A stretch of DNA of 64,000 nucleotides. It comes from Paragonimus westermani (lineage: Eukaryota; Platyhelminthes; Trematoda; Plagiorchiida; Troglotrematidae). Below, in pieces: positions 12,140 to 21,665 of this stretch. The notes under the pieces are model-generated. The model had not been told where the DNA came from and made no database searches. It saw only the letters and a program-made list of their open reading frames with translations. A program made the translations under genes and the position numbers. How positions within the stretch are numbered: position 1 is the first letter of the stretch; each line of letters begins with the position of its first letter. Where the stretch lies: NCBI GenBank assembly GCA_008508345.1, contig QNGE01000939.1, forward strand, positions 62,001 through 126,000, in the 5' to 3' direction.

Positions 12140-12590
12140 CCCGGAGAGCTGCGAGCGTTCAACGCAGAGAAAGCACTCAGCGACAAAAGGATCCTCGCTT
12201 ACTTTAATCTAGAGCCGACGGCTCATATGATCCTTTCCACTGATGCGTCTAATAATGCCGTCGGTTCGTTGCTTCGGCATTATCACCTACGCGAGCCAAT
12301 CGTAGAACCTTCGGCTGCGAATTACTTGCAATACACATGTCCATCAGACACTTTCTTCGTTTGTTAGATTGAAAGAACCTCCCCGTTCCAACGGAACATA
12401 ACCCTTCAAGCTACGCCTTTAGTGCCAATCAAAATATATGTTATCCTCGCCAAATTCGACGACTCGGTTTGATGGAGCATTTCGAAAGGGATCTCCGAAA
12501 CCTTGACAAAAACTCTAATGTGGTCATTGATGCGTTCTCGCGGCCACAAGTTGACGCGGTTTCTAGATTGTAAGAAATATGCCCCGATAA
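12140..12590 (+). pseudogene. RNase H pseudogene (G1)
   Basis: LRAFNAEKALSDKRILAYF is followed by the catalytic STDASNNAVGSLLR near 12,240, then in other frames ELLAIHMSIRHF, TEHNP (for TDHKP), and the tether NVVIDAFSRP near 12,520-12,545. The DASN box keeps its aspartate. Two frame changes are needed across 450 bases. RNase H removes RNA from the RNA-DNA hybrid during LTR element replication. Confidence 0.8.
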
Positions 12591-12599
12591 AATTCCTGA

Positions 12600-13370
12600 A
12601 ATTTAGACGTCAGACCCTGATTTCCCATCAGCCCACATCCAACCCATCCAGCATTGCCTTATTCCCTTGCAATCTTTCGAGTCCCTTATTGAGCCTGGTA
12701 CTTCAGCAGGCATCCCACATTCGTTCCCAACTCTCTCTCTGTTGATCCATTTTTCATCTTATCCATGCCTTGATGCCTTGATGCCCGAGCCGTGCACAAA
12801 TTAACAGCTGCCGTTATGTTGAACCAATATTAACAAACATTTGCGTTGGAGGAACAAAAAATGCCTTCACTGCTACAGGAACAAGCTACATAGACACACC
12901 GTCATATTCACCGGAAGCCTCCCCAAATCAGACGCAATTTGTCCTACGTTTATTGTGACCTGCTTGGCCCATTACCCCTACCAAGTTGGAAAATCTTTCT
13001 GTTAACATGCGTCGAGAGGTTCGAGCGGTGGCCTGTCGTCGTTTCTTTTAGCAAAATTTTATCGGAGACAGTCGTCATAGCGTTACTAGGGCACCGAACT
13101 GCCAATTTTTCTGTCTCAGTGATCTTCCCTACAGATGGGGGTTCGCAATACCAGTAAAATTTGCTGCTACTTGACACGCCTATCGAGCTGAGAACACACC
13201 AGGACAACGGCATACTCCCCCGCTGTTAACAGGGTTCTTTAAAGTTCCTACCGCCAGTAGAAAGCACAACTCATGGCGCGGTCGATAAAATGTTGGGCGA
13301 AGCACTAACTGTTAAAGTAGCTGCCCGTGTAAAGTGTTTGTCGACCGTTGTGTTCTATGAAACGTCAGTG
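12600..13370 (+). pseudogene. Integrase pseudogene (G1)
   Basis: The zinc-binding end is partly visible (CYRNKLHRHTV near 12,865-12,900). The catalytic core is read from the frame 12,939-13,157: CDLLGPLPLP with the first aspartate, then LLTCVERFERWP, SETVVIALLGH and PTDGGSQYQ for the second aspartate region. A further frame gives RTTAYSPAVN near 13,195-13,230, where the third acidic position would follow. Stops and frameshifts break it at least three times. The sequence fades after about 13,370. Confidence 0.8.
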
Positions 13371-13971
13371 ACGACGCCTCCTGTCTTCGTCTATTCCCCT
13401 CCTGTAACCTCCTAACCTTGTTGCATTCGATATCTTCTTGGTAGGGAGCGCGAGCCTTCCTTGCAAAGACTGGCATAACCACCAGAGTTACGCGCGAAAC
13501 GAATCGTTTCGTCCATGAACGTCAATCTCAATGTAGTAATAAGTCTTGGAATCGTGTATTTGTGGGAAATTGTCATGGCGTAGTTCTCTCACCATTAAGT
13601 GTGATCTGGTTTCATTTGCGCCTGATCGCTCCGCCATTACGAGACTGGTGCGTGCTGTCGTACTAACGCGAACCGTTATATTTAGTGGATTCAATATCCA
13701 GGTTTGCAATCGCTTTTCTCCATTTAGTTTATAATAGTTTTTTGGAACTTGGCACCTTGCTAATAAGAAACTCTGTCTCATGACAGTCGGCAGTTATGAC
13801 TTTCGTTAGGATAGTGCTTCAAGGTCGTTTCAAAGAAAAAACGATTACTTAGATATATACTGTAATATATACATCATGATTATCTGAAATATATTTTGAT
13901 CATATGAATTATTTTATTAGCATATGTGTGCCATTGGGAAAACGGGATTCGCGCCAAATTGACGGTTTCCC
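13371..13971. other. Unassigned interval
   Basis: The 3' part of G1 and its LTR would be expected here, but I see no pol end or repeat copy. A 97-codon minus frame (13,488-13,781) overlaps a 62-codon plus frame; neither shows a known motif. Confidence 0.4.

Positions 13972-14021
<50 letters not shown>
13972..14021 (+). repeat. (CTA)n microsatellite, 50 bp, perfect
   Basis: Nearly 17 uninterrupted CTA units. The reading frames through it give poly-Tyr on the plus strand and poly-Ser on the minus strand; these are products of the repeat and not genes. The lack of interruptions in such a decayed neighbourhood suggests ongoing slippage. Confidence 0.97.
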
Positions 14022-15030
14022 GTCTCGGCACATTCTCTGTCTGCCATTTTGTTCCAAAGACTTCCTTGACACTCGGAGGAATTTGTTTGGAATGATGTAC
14101 TGGTTGTTGGTCAATATGACTATCGTGTGTTTGTGGTCATTGGGGTTAAGCAGGAACCATGCCCAGCGGTAGATGTAGGGACGGTGGCGGCCCAGCTGGT
14201 GAAGACCGAGTGTGTAACGGAACTCTTCAACCTCGCCCCAGCTATAACTTGTTGTTTACCCGAACGGCATTCGTCGATGGATGGCAGGCAACCAGAAGAA
14301 GTGCGTCTAATGGATGAGCATCTTAAGTTTATTGGGGCACGGACTAAAGTTCACAAGAGGCTGAAGGAAACGTTTGTGGTTAGTGAGACTGAGTGGCCAC
14401 CTGGCGCTGCGTGCAATCGGTGACCGTGAATACCTCTGTAATCTTGTGAGCAAAAATTGTTTTTAAGTTTCTGGGGTTGTTATAGTTTTGCGACATGTTT
14501 CGCTGTCTGCAATCTTTGAATTCTTTCAATGGAAGTAATTTCCGTTTCAATCTTCTGGAGGCGTAAGCAAGGGATATGCATAGCTCAGCCTTTTAGCGAT
14601 TATTGAAGGAATAACGAAAATTTACGTTTCACGCTATTCCGGAGAATTAATTGTGTAATATAATGGAAATCAACGTCATCGACGTGTTAAGATATGCTTA
14701 TCTTGAAATTCAAGTGTACTCGAGGAGGGAAAATTTATTACATTTTCGGTGATTGGTTGGTCGTTGGATCAGGATGACTAAGCTTTTTATGAATCTGGTA
14801 ACGTGAGATGCATGAGCAAACATGTTCCAATGTACAAATGTGTGCAGAAATTGAGCAAGTCTGCAGTATTCTTCTGGTTGTAATTGGCATGCCTGGTCAT
14901 TCGCTGCTACCACGGTTGTACACTTTCATGATAGCGTGACGTCTGCTGGAATGCGGACAAGGTGACCTGGTCAGCGACGGACATCAAGGGTCACTGCCCA
15001 CTTAAAGCGCACAAAATTTCCGCGCGACTG
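14022..15030. other. Unassigned interval with a 98-codon frame
   Basis: A plus frame at 14,127-14,423 (begins GTG, not ATG) encodes an acidic/basic mixed peptide with KQEPCPAVDVG and HLKFIGARTKVHKRLKE. It is fairly GC-rich compared with its flanks and has no match I know. The rest of the interval shows nothing. Confidence 0.3.
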
Positions 15031-15215
15031 TTCCAGCTTACGAGTGAAAGAAAACAGCGCCTCATGATAGAACACTTATTGCTGCTCCATTCACTTGTCC
15101 TAGCTTACGAAAGGAGGAAAACTATACCCTATGTGGTAACACCACTGCTCCATCCGTTTGTCCTAGCTTACCAGTAAAGAAACACAGTACCCTATGATGA
15201 ATCACGAAGAGGCAA
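15031..15215 (+). repeat. Degenerate tandem repeat, about 65-bp unit, three copies
   Basis: Copies begin at 15,031 (TTCCAGCTTACGAGTGAAAG), 15,098 (TCCTAGCTTACGAAAGGAGG) and 15,161 (TCCTAGCTTACCAGTAAAGA). The shared features are the TCC-TAGCTTAC start, a run of A-rich bases, CCCTATG/CTCATG and a CTGCTCCAT-C-TTTG end. Spacings are 67 and 63 bases. The copies differ by substitutions and small indels. No function is apparent. Confidence 0.75.
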
Positions 15216-16238
15216 ATCGGTAAACGAGTGAAGCCATTGAGAACGAACAGGCGAAGAGGTCGACACGAGTGATCCACTTGTCAGTGGAAGAGAGTACACA
15301 CTACCGCAGGTTTCCTTCAGCACAGAACGTTGGCTTGCATGAGATCTTGGTGTTTTGTGTATCAGATAAGGCCTCCGTCATACCGTTTATCGAATCTGAT
15401 ATATGCAATTGTGTACATACATGTGAAGGAGCCCACTTCTCAGGGGATATTCTCTTCAAATGATATTGATTTGCGGTTTTTCTGCTCTCGTACAAGTGTT
15501 ACATTGTTCGAGGACTGGTCTAGGCCGCCATCCCTAGAGGGTACTGTGCAGGACCTGCTTTTCATGATCAATGGAAGAGTGCAAACGATGGCTGAAATAA
15601 AGGGAGCTGACAAGTCTGTGAATTTAAGACGTGCACCTACCAGGTGACTGAGGTTGAAGCCAGTTACCACAAAATGGGCACCCAATTTTTTCTGTCAGTT
15701 GAATGCAATCAGAGTGAAAAACCGGTTGATCGGCATAACAGCGATAGCTGTCGATCTCTACCGGTTCACCACAGTGTCCACATGGCAATCCTGCTTAAGG
15801 CTTTATAATCCACCTCGGTTGCTCACGGCTTGTAGATGGGCACATCGGGGATGTCGCACAAAGATAAGCCAGTCTTAGCACGTTCTACTATTCTGCTCGC
15901 GAAGGCAATGGTACCGTTAGAAGAGGCGACCACAGTGCGGCTGCTGCAGTCGTGCGGTTTTGCGAGTAAATTGAGGAGGGCTTTGAAATGACGGTTGAAG
16001 TCGATTGCAGCGAGATTCCGAAGTTGCCCGCCAACCAGCACTTGAACTGGTAAGTTGTATTCTGCCAGCCAACGCCTTTGTATACGAACGTGAAAACTGC
16101 AGAAAGACTCATTGTAGGGGTGAAAATGTTTCCAAAACACCGACAGAATGGTTACGCATAGGAGCCACGGTAACCGTTAAAAGTAACACTCACAAGTACC
16201 GCGAAAGCCATAAACGACGAGAGCGTTGCCATCATGTC
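15216..16238. other. Unassigned interval downstream of the MULE
   Basis: The C-terminal SWIM zinc-finger part of the MULE transposase could lie here on the minus strand. A 105-codon minus frame (15,823-16,140) and a 74-codon one (15,888-16,112) cover the expected place, but the CxCx(n)CxH pattern of a SWIM finger was not found. The overlapping plus frames have no motif. Confidence 0.35.
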
Positions 16239-17286
16239 TCACTTAACTGCTGTTTCGAAATGGGGTCGCGGGGTTCGCCCGTTCAGATGTTTTCGGACGA
16301 GATGACTGGTAAACGTTGTCATCCGGTGAAAAACGTTCTTGTCGTCCAAGTCAACAAGAACAACTTCACGATGGTCGCATCCGTGAGTAGTTTGCAATTC
16401 AAACTCTCGCATCAGCCACTCGCTATGGAGCCATATTCCTCGGATGGCAACCGCTAGGACTTCTCCAGGGTGCTCTCTGTTTTCTAACCTTCCGTTGGCA
16501 TTCTCCAGGCTATTATTTGTGTGGTCGCCGAGGTGGGCGACATCGCTCTGTGCATGAACGGTCCACTTAGGCTTGATGTATAGCCAATGACACAACACAT
16601 AATACATAAGCTTTCTATCCGTTTGGCAGAGGTTGTTCAAGTCATGTTTGAACATACGGTGTACGAGGCAAGGGCACAACGCGCTCCTCCTCACTGTCTA
16701 TCGTAGTCATTCAGGTGAACAGATAACGACTGCAAAAATAGTTTGTCTTTAAACGACCATGCCATACGAATTTCATTCACCTACATGCTCACGAACGGCG
16801 TCACGTACATGGAAGTAACACAACATGATGTCACAGCCGAACACCACACGGGCCGTCCTCGTTTACACAACCACCTAGTTCCTCACAAACGTCTTCACTG
16901 GAATGTGCTGTTACATCATTTCTCGAAAATTTTCGAACAGCCTACATAGTGACACATATTACTCACTACGAACGTACATGTATATCACCATTCGGTCATA
17001 TCCCCTGCCATCTGTTACAAGGAATTGGTATTACTTCTAGCTTCGAAAGCATGAGGAAACGTTTAATGACACACTCTTGCATATTTGCCCTATGGATGGA
17101 ATCCACGTTCACAATATGCTGCAAACTTTGGAATAGTTCACTTTGCGTTTTCTGAACAAAGCAGATGTACGTGCATTCGTTGTCTTCATCCCGCATGGTA
17201 CGCACCACATTTATCGCGGTAATCATCAACAACAATTCCTTGAGGTTCCCCAATGCTCCGTTAGCAATCTTACACAACAAACTCAT
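16239..17286 (-). mobile_element. Mutator-like (MULE) DNA transposon, transposase remnant
   Basis: Minus-strand frames carry three blocks of the MULE DDE transposase in the right order. First, in the frame 16,996-17,286, VVRTMRDEDNECTYICF leads to NVDSIHRAN, the first catalytic-Asp block. Second, in another frame near 16,790-16,850, MLCYFHVRDAVREHV matches the block around the second acidic residue. Third, in the frame 16,239-16,694, LCPCLVHRMF and VLCHWLYI are followed by HLGDHTNNSLENANGRLENR, the conserved TNN-x-LE-x-x-N block with the last acidic residue. At least two frameshifts separate them. No terminal inverted repeats or target duplications were found, and the C-terminal SWIM finger is not visible. 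The enzyme would cut and paste the element; this copy is dead. Confidence 0.75.
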
Positions 17287-17669
17287 TTGGCCCTGTAAAC
17301 TTTAGCTTGCAACGGACATTTCCTTCATCAGCGGTCGTGACAAACCGCCCGTAAACATCCCCTACACAGCTCAATGTCAGCAGTTGGCGTATACATCGGA
17401 ACAGGCCCCTGTATTCGTTCAATACCACGAAAATTAGTCCACGATTCATAGGATGGGACTCGTATACCTGACGATTGGATGGGTGGTTGTGTTCTAGCTA
17501 GAAAGAACTCACAACTGGAAACATTCCTTTAGACCGCATGAAAATCGTAACGGCAGCATGTTTCGTGGGAACTGAGTTGTTGAAACTAACAACTGTTAGC
17601 CCACGAGACACGCCAAAAACCCCTGCATACGCTACGGTAGTAAATCTGGACAGTTTTACGGGAACCAAG
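17287..17669. other. Unassigned interval between MULE and gypsy G2
   Basis: The 3' LTR of G2 should lie in this interval on the minus strand, but comparison by eye with the region above 21,665 gave no convincing match. The N-terminal part of the MULE would also be expected here. Nothing else is seen. Confidence 0.35.
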
Positions 17670-19076
17670 TCAATTTAACTTATCGCGCTCAAGAACCGTT
17701 TTCGACAGACGTCTCGTCCACTTTGTACCTCTGAAGGCACTCCTGGGACTGTGAGAATGTGCGGAGTTCATGATTCGCAAACACCGCCTGGTCAGTCGCA
17801 ATATTATCCACTTCCCAAAAAATATTCTGATATGATGAATAATACCTGCGTCATCTAATGTCTGAGTGTACAGTACTTCGGCAACCATGTGTTAAGGCTG
17901 TCACACGCAAGCCATGACAACAGCAGGAGGTTGAAGTAGATGGAGACGGTTCGGATGGTGCTTGTGTTGTCAAACTGAGGGGTGAGTAGGTGATAGCAGG
18001 TTTAAGGCGGTCAATGCAGACCGCGAGGTATTGACCGAAGCTGTCGATCATATTGGCCTTTGTGGATCGTTCAATGACACGGGAACGTTCTGTATACAGT
18101 TGTTGCAGCGGCTTCTTGAAAGAGTCTGCTTGCAGAATCAAACTCACAAGTGATGAGTTCTCCAGGAACGTAAGACAAGGAATGTTGATTACGTGTAGCA
18201 CTCACCTCTAGTGACCGCATTTAATTGGCCAGTCGGTTGGCGTAGTCTTGAGTGTGGACAAAAGCTCTGCTTGACGGCTGGAAGAAATCACCTGGAAGGC
18301 TTAAAGGACGACCATAGATGAGTGACGCTGGGGTCGTATTGTTATCTTTGACACAGTTGCCAATACCAAGTAGAGCTGGGGGTGAAGCTTCTGTGCAGTC
18401 CATCCGCTGATCAGCATGTAATGAAGCTTTGATCTGATGATGGAAATGCTCTATGAGTCTGTTCGCTCGTGAGTGATATGCTGTGGTGCGTGAACGGTGC
18501 ACGCCTAACAGCCTGATCGGTTGTTAAAATAGGGGTCATTCGATTGCGTGCCGCGATCAGTGCAATAGTCGACAGTCAACCATAACGTGCGATCCAGTGC
18601 TAGGCAAAAGCACGAGCAACGGATAATGTTGTTGGACTTGACAGCGGTAAGGTTTCTGGTCGGCGAGTGAGCCGGTCGATACAGGTGGGTAGATGGGTTT
18701 AGATTCTAGAAGGTAGAAGTGGTCTGACCAGGTCTTGGTGGACATGTTCAAAAAGATCGTCGTTAGTTGGAAACGATTCCAGCGAGCTGCTCGTGTGTCC
18801 GTTGTCCTTAGATTGTTCACACGCAAGGCAGCAACGGGCCAAGTGCCCCACGTCCCGATTAATGTTGGGCCAGACGAATCGGTCCGCAATCAGTCTCAGT
18901 GATGCGCATATCCCTGGAAGTAACGGGTTATGCAACGCTTCAAAAACTGCTCTCCGTAGCGAATGTGGCGCAATTTGCCTAGGGTATGACAGCGTATTGT
19001 CACATATAACAGTAGAAGGCGAAGATGTCAATGGGACTGTGACAGTGCCTAAGTTCGTGAGTTTTAGATCATCCAT
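17670..19076 (-). pseudogene. Integrase and pol C-terminus (G2)
   Basis: The frame 18,699-19,076 has the zinc-binding region: ICDNTLSYPRQIAPHSLRRA, ALHNPLLPGI, DRFVWPNINRDVGHLARCC and CEQSK. The core starts VHQDLVRPLLP (first Asp) and shifts frame near 18,710. Frame 18,221-18,502 continues with RTTAYHSRANRLIEHFHHQI (the E block, EHF for ERFH) and PALLGIGNCVK. The C-terminal tail, frame 17,851-18,201, gives KKPLQQLY and CIDRLKPAITY, where the family has VDRLKPA. A last stretch (PRSAFRGTKWTRRL) near 17,690-17,750 is probably the pol end. No chromodomain was seen. Confidence 0.88.
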
Positions 19077-19700
19077 AAACCTGCAATTGGACTATTTTCT
19101 TGCCGATATGTTGCGATGTGAGATCAAGTCCTTGGCTGCAGACACGTTATGCATTCGTTATTGGGTATCCGTGGTGACGTTTGCAGCTTCGGAGACATAG
19201 CGGATGTACGTGGAACATTAGGCTGTGTAACCCAGCTGTCGAGTTTCTAGAAGTAAATGCCTATCGGAGTAATTTCGCAAGGCGTACATGAGAGGTTTGT
19301 GATCCGCGAAAATAATGGAATCACGCTCCTCGAGTGTGTGGCGAATATGGCACACGGCTCTATACACAGTTAAGGGTTCACGGATGAGGATGCTATATGG
19401 CGTTTTGGTATCGTTGAGGCGTTGAGGAAATAATGCAGTCGGTTGCCAAGTCTCGAAAATTGCTCGCTGTAGCTTTGCACTTATGACTGTGTACGATGCA
19501 TCCACGGCGGTGCTGATTGGTGCGTCCGGTTGCTGGAAATGCAAGAGGCGGGTGCCTCCTTTACGGTGGGAAAAACCGTAGTGGCTTCGGGGTCTAGGTG
19601 CAAAGTTCGTTTGTTGCTCTGAAGTTAATCATTCGAAGGTCGCACAAGCTTAGCGCAGTTGGGAATAAATCAACTATAATAATTCACAAGTCCACTGAAG
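19077..19700 (-). pseudogene. RNase H pseudogene (G2)
   Basis: The RT thumb end reads RRFSGLVNYYS and FIPNCAKLVRPSND near 19,640-19,690. The RNase H frame 19,218-19,544 has PISTAVDASYTVISAKLQ (normally TDASD-x-AVGAVL, the Asp kept), WQPTALFPQRLNDTKTPYS, AVCHIRHTLEERDSIIFADHKPLMYALRN. ADHKP is the conserved TDHKP block. A frameshift follows near 19,220 before the integrase. Confidence 0.88.
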
Positions 19701-19799
19701 CGGCGACGCTTGAAAATTGTATCGGGAAGTTGGCACGATCGAATAGCTTCAATTTTAGTATCGGGTGGTTTAATCTCATCTGCCCAGATGCTGTGGCCT

Positions 19800-20450
19800 G
19801 AAAATTCAACGAGGTTTGACCGAGTTCAGACTTAGTTCCATTGACAGTAAAGCCGTATAACGCCGAACAACGAACCCACGTCCGTAGAAGGATTACATGC
19901 TATTTCGGAGAAGAGCTAGCCACAAGGATGTCGTCCATGTATGAATAACTGAAGTCTAGCCCACGGGTGACTTCATTAAGCAGAAGTTGAAACATCTGTG
20001 CAGAGTTACGGAGACCAAAAGGCATGCGCACACATTCGAAAAAATCGAATGGAGTGGTAATAGCCCTCTTAAGTATATCCTCTTGTGTTACCGGTATGTG
20101 GCAGCAGACGCTAAGAATTGTCTTATCTGCGACACTGGTAGTTAGATCGTGGACGTGTGGCACGGGGTACCTGTCTGAAACGGTGGCATTGTCCAATTCA
20201 CGATAATCTCGCAAGACCGTCAATCACCTTCTGTCTCCTTAGGTACCATGTGCAGGGGAAATGCCCATGGGCCGTCAGAAGGGCGGATTATATCTATGTC
20301 CAGCATGTGTTGAAATTCGGCACGATCGATGTGCGGTTATTCTGGCGCCAGCCGTCGCGGTCGCTGAAAAATTGGTGGACCTTTCGTTTTGATGTGGTGT
20401 ACCACGCCCGTACTGATGGCAGGTAACTTGTTAGGTGGACAGGTCAACCT
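19800..20450 (-). pseudogene. Reverse transcriptase pseudogene (G2)
   Basis: The N-terminal linker reads GPPIFQRPRRLAPE, a stop, then AEFQHMLDIDIIRPSDGPWA and PLHMVPKE. The core frame 19,900-20,223 gives YRELDNATVSDRYPVPHVHD, KRAITTPFDFFECVRMPFGL, RNSAQMFQLLLNEVTRG and the active site YMDDILVAS. Between ILS and CHIP about nine residues are missing where the first catalytic Asp (normally in a KIDLVRAY-like block) should be, so this copy has lost that residue. The second catalytic pair in YMDD is intact. Confidence 0.9.
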
Positions 20451-20489
20451 AGTGAATTCACGCAATACCGCTCGGTATCTACCATCACC

Positions 20490-20929
20490 CTATGGTTCAG
20501 CAAGCAGTGGGCTGAGAGCAGTCGTCGAAAAAGTGGTCCCTATGACGGATATACTCGTTAGGGTATATAGGAGCTTGTGATGGCCAGCGTCGACAATCAA
20601 CCCAAAATGTTTTGAGAAGTCCATGCTCGAAACGGCATCTGGCACATTCCCAATAGTCAACACCCAACGGAAAGCACGCTGCAGGCTCACATCCAACGTA
20701 AGACAGAGTGCGCCAAAAGTGCGTATAGTGGTTCCACTGGTGGTCTGGAGCTTAGGGGTAGCCGAACAAGGTGTGTATCCTCTTTTCGGGGTGCTACGAC
20801 ACTGACTTGAATGCCTGTGTCCACTAAAAAACGTAACGTAGAATTTCTATCGTGTATAAAATATAGGCGACCAGGAGTAGAACTGACAGCAACAGTTGTC
20901 GTTATTACTTGCTGGCACTTGCGTTTTCC
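20490..20929 (-). pseudogene. Retropepsin pseudogene (G2)
   Basis: The frame contains GRLYFIHDR, then FLVDTGIQVSVVAP with an intact D-T-G at about 20,819-20,821. The usual second half follows in a shifted frame: QRAFRWVLTIGNV and SSMDFSKHFGLIVD, where the family normally has ILGADFL-x-x-x-LLVD. The catalytic triad is kept, but the flap-to-C-terminal part has a frameshift near 20,690. The domain overlaps the end of the nucleocapsid as expected for a pol read by frameshift or fusion. Confidence 0.85.
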
Positions 20930-21665
20930 AAGACGGTTGAAAAAATGCACGGCTTAACGCATTTCCCCGCCTTGGTCCTGAACATGTGATGACACCGGCA
21001 GTATACCGTTCCTGAACGCGACTTAGAACGACTACGCCCTCTGGAAACGGGTCGAGAGCGAGAAGCTGTAGGCGCTCAAATTTGTAGACAAAGTTATCCA
21101 ATTTTTTCTGCTAAATGAGCGGTTATGCTTTCTGCATGTGCCTCCACCTGGTGCATTTTGCTGGAAATGTATTTGATGAATGAGCCAGCCGATTTTGCCA
21201 AATCATCCAAGGAACGCGTTGACATTTGTGGGGGAATGAATGTCTGCATAAAGTCGGACGGCCTCTGCACCCAAAGTAGCGCATGAGTTTGTCCTCAATC
21301 CTGTGGTCTTGCCACACCTGTCTCAACTGTCGAAGTAACTCAGATGGAGTGAGGTCTCCTAGCTGCAGCTTGCAAAGTACCTGTTCATGTCGTTTCTCTT
21401 CTGATACGACGACACGTCCTAAGAATGCGAACTGCTCTCGGGTGGTCTAATCACTAAATCTCTGACATAGGGTGCGACCGAAATTGGCAACGCGGTAGTC
21501 AAGTGCGTGAAGTTGACAGTCTGGCTAGTGATGCGCGCTAACTGCACTTGCAGCTCAAACTGCGCTAGCTAGTACTCTGGGTCATCCGGAACATAATCAG
21601 GGACGCGAAGACTCAAGGCGTTTTCCTCCGCATCTACCTCGGCCAGCTCCGACTTGCGGAATGAG
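20930..21665 (-). pseudogene. gag pseudogene with CHCC motif (G2)
   Basis: The frame starts near 21,665 with FRKSELAEVDAEENALSL, then LRVPDYVPDDPEY, a stop in place of Trp, LAQFELQVQLARIT, and LTTALPISVAPYVRDL. These match the capsid N-half of CsRn1-like gags. Frame changes follow; LRQVWQDHRIEDKLMRYF near 21,270-21,330 is the next capsid helix. The nucleocapsid is basic (SRGRSRSKSRSG) and ends in YCRCHHMFRTKAGKCVKPCIF-like sequence at 20,948-21,001 with all four zinc ligands present (C-x2-H-x9-C-x3-C). The gag would package the element RNA. The motif survives while the surrounding frame is broken. Confidence 0.85.

Larger units (their letters stand above)
11640..13370 (+). mobile_element. Gypsy-class LTR retrotransposon remnant G1
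   Basis: Plus-strand frames give, in order, a gag tail, an aspartic protease, RNase H, the RNase H-integrase connection and an integrase. The RT, normally about 200 residues between protease and RNase H, is missing: protease sequence ends near 12,060 and RNase H begins at about 12,145. Several frameshifts and stops interrupt the RNase H and integrase. Protein style (LRRQFRW, ILGADFL, integrase RTTAYSPAVN) matches CsRn1-like flatworm elements, the same lineage as G2 and G3. No flanking LTRs were recognised. Confidence 0.85.
17670..21665 (-). mobile_element. CsRn1-like gypsy retrotransposon, nearly complete coding order, broken, G2
   Basis: This is the most complete element in the window. On the minus strand it reads gag capsid, a CHCC nucleocapsid motif, protease, RT, RNase H, integrase and the pol C-terminus over 4 kb. 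That is close to the coding length expected of this family. The C-x2-H-x9-C-x3-C motif is the mark of the CsRn1 clade, first described from Clonorchis. There are stops and frameshifts in every domain and a small deletion in the RT. No env-like frame follows pol. LTRs were not recognised on either side, so the ends are either lost or too diverged to see by eye. Confidence 0.9.

Noticed and set aside
11457..12212. A 251-codon frame as an intact gene
   Set aside because: Only its middle is a retropepsin; it starts outside homology and ends out of frame with the RNase H, so it is a chance-long frame in a dead gypsy element.
13904..14114. Poly-Tyr (plus) and poly-Ser (minus) open frames
   Set aside because: Both are translations of the CTA microsatellite and have no other coding evidence.
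15823..16140. SWIM zinc finger of the MULE
   Set aside because: An open frame lies at the expected place but lacks the CxC and CxH pairs that define the finger.
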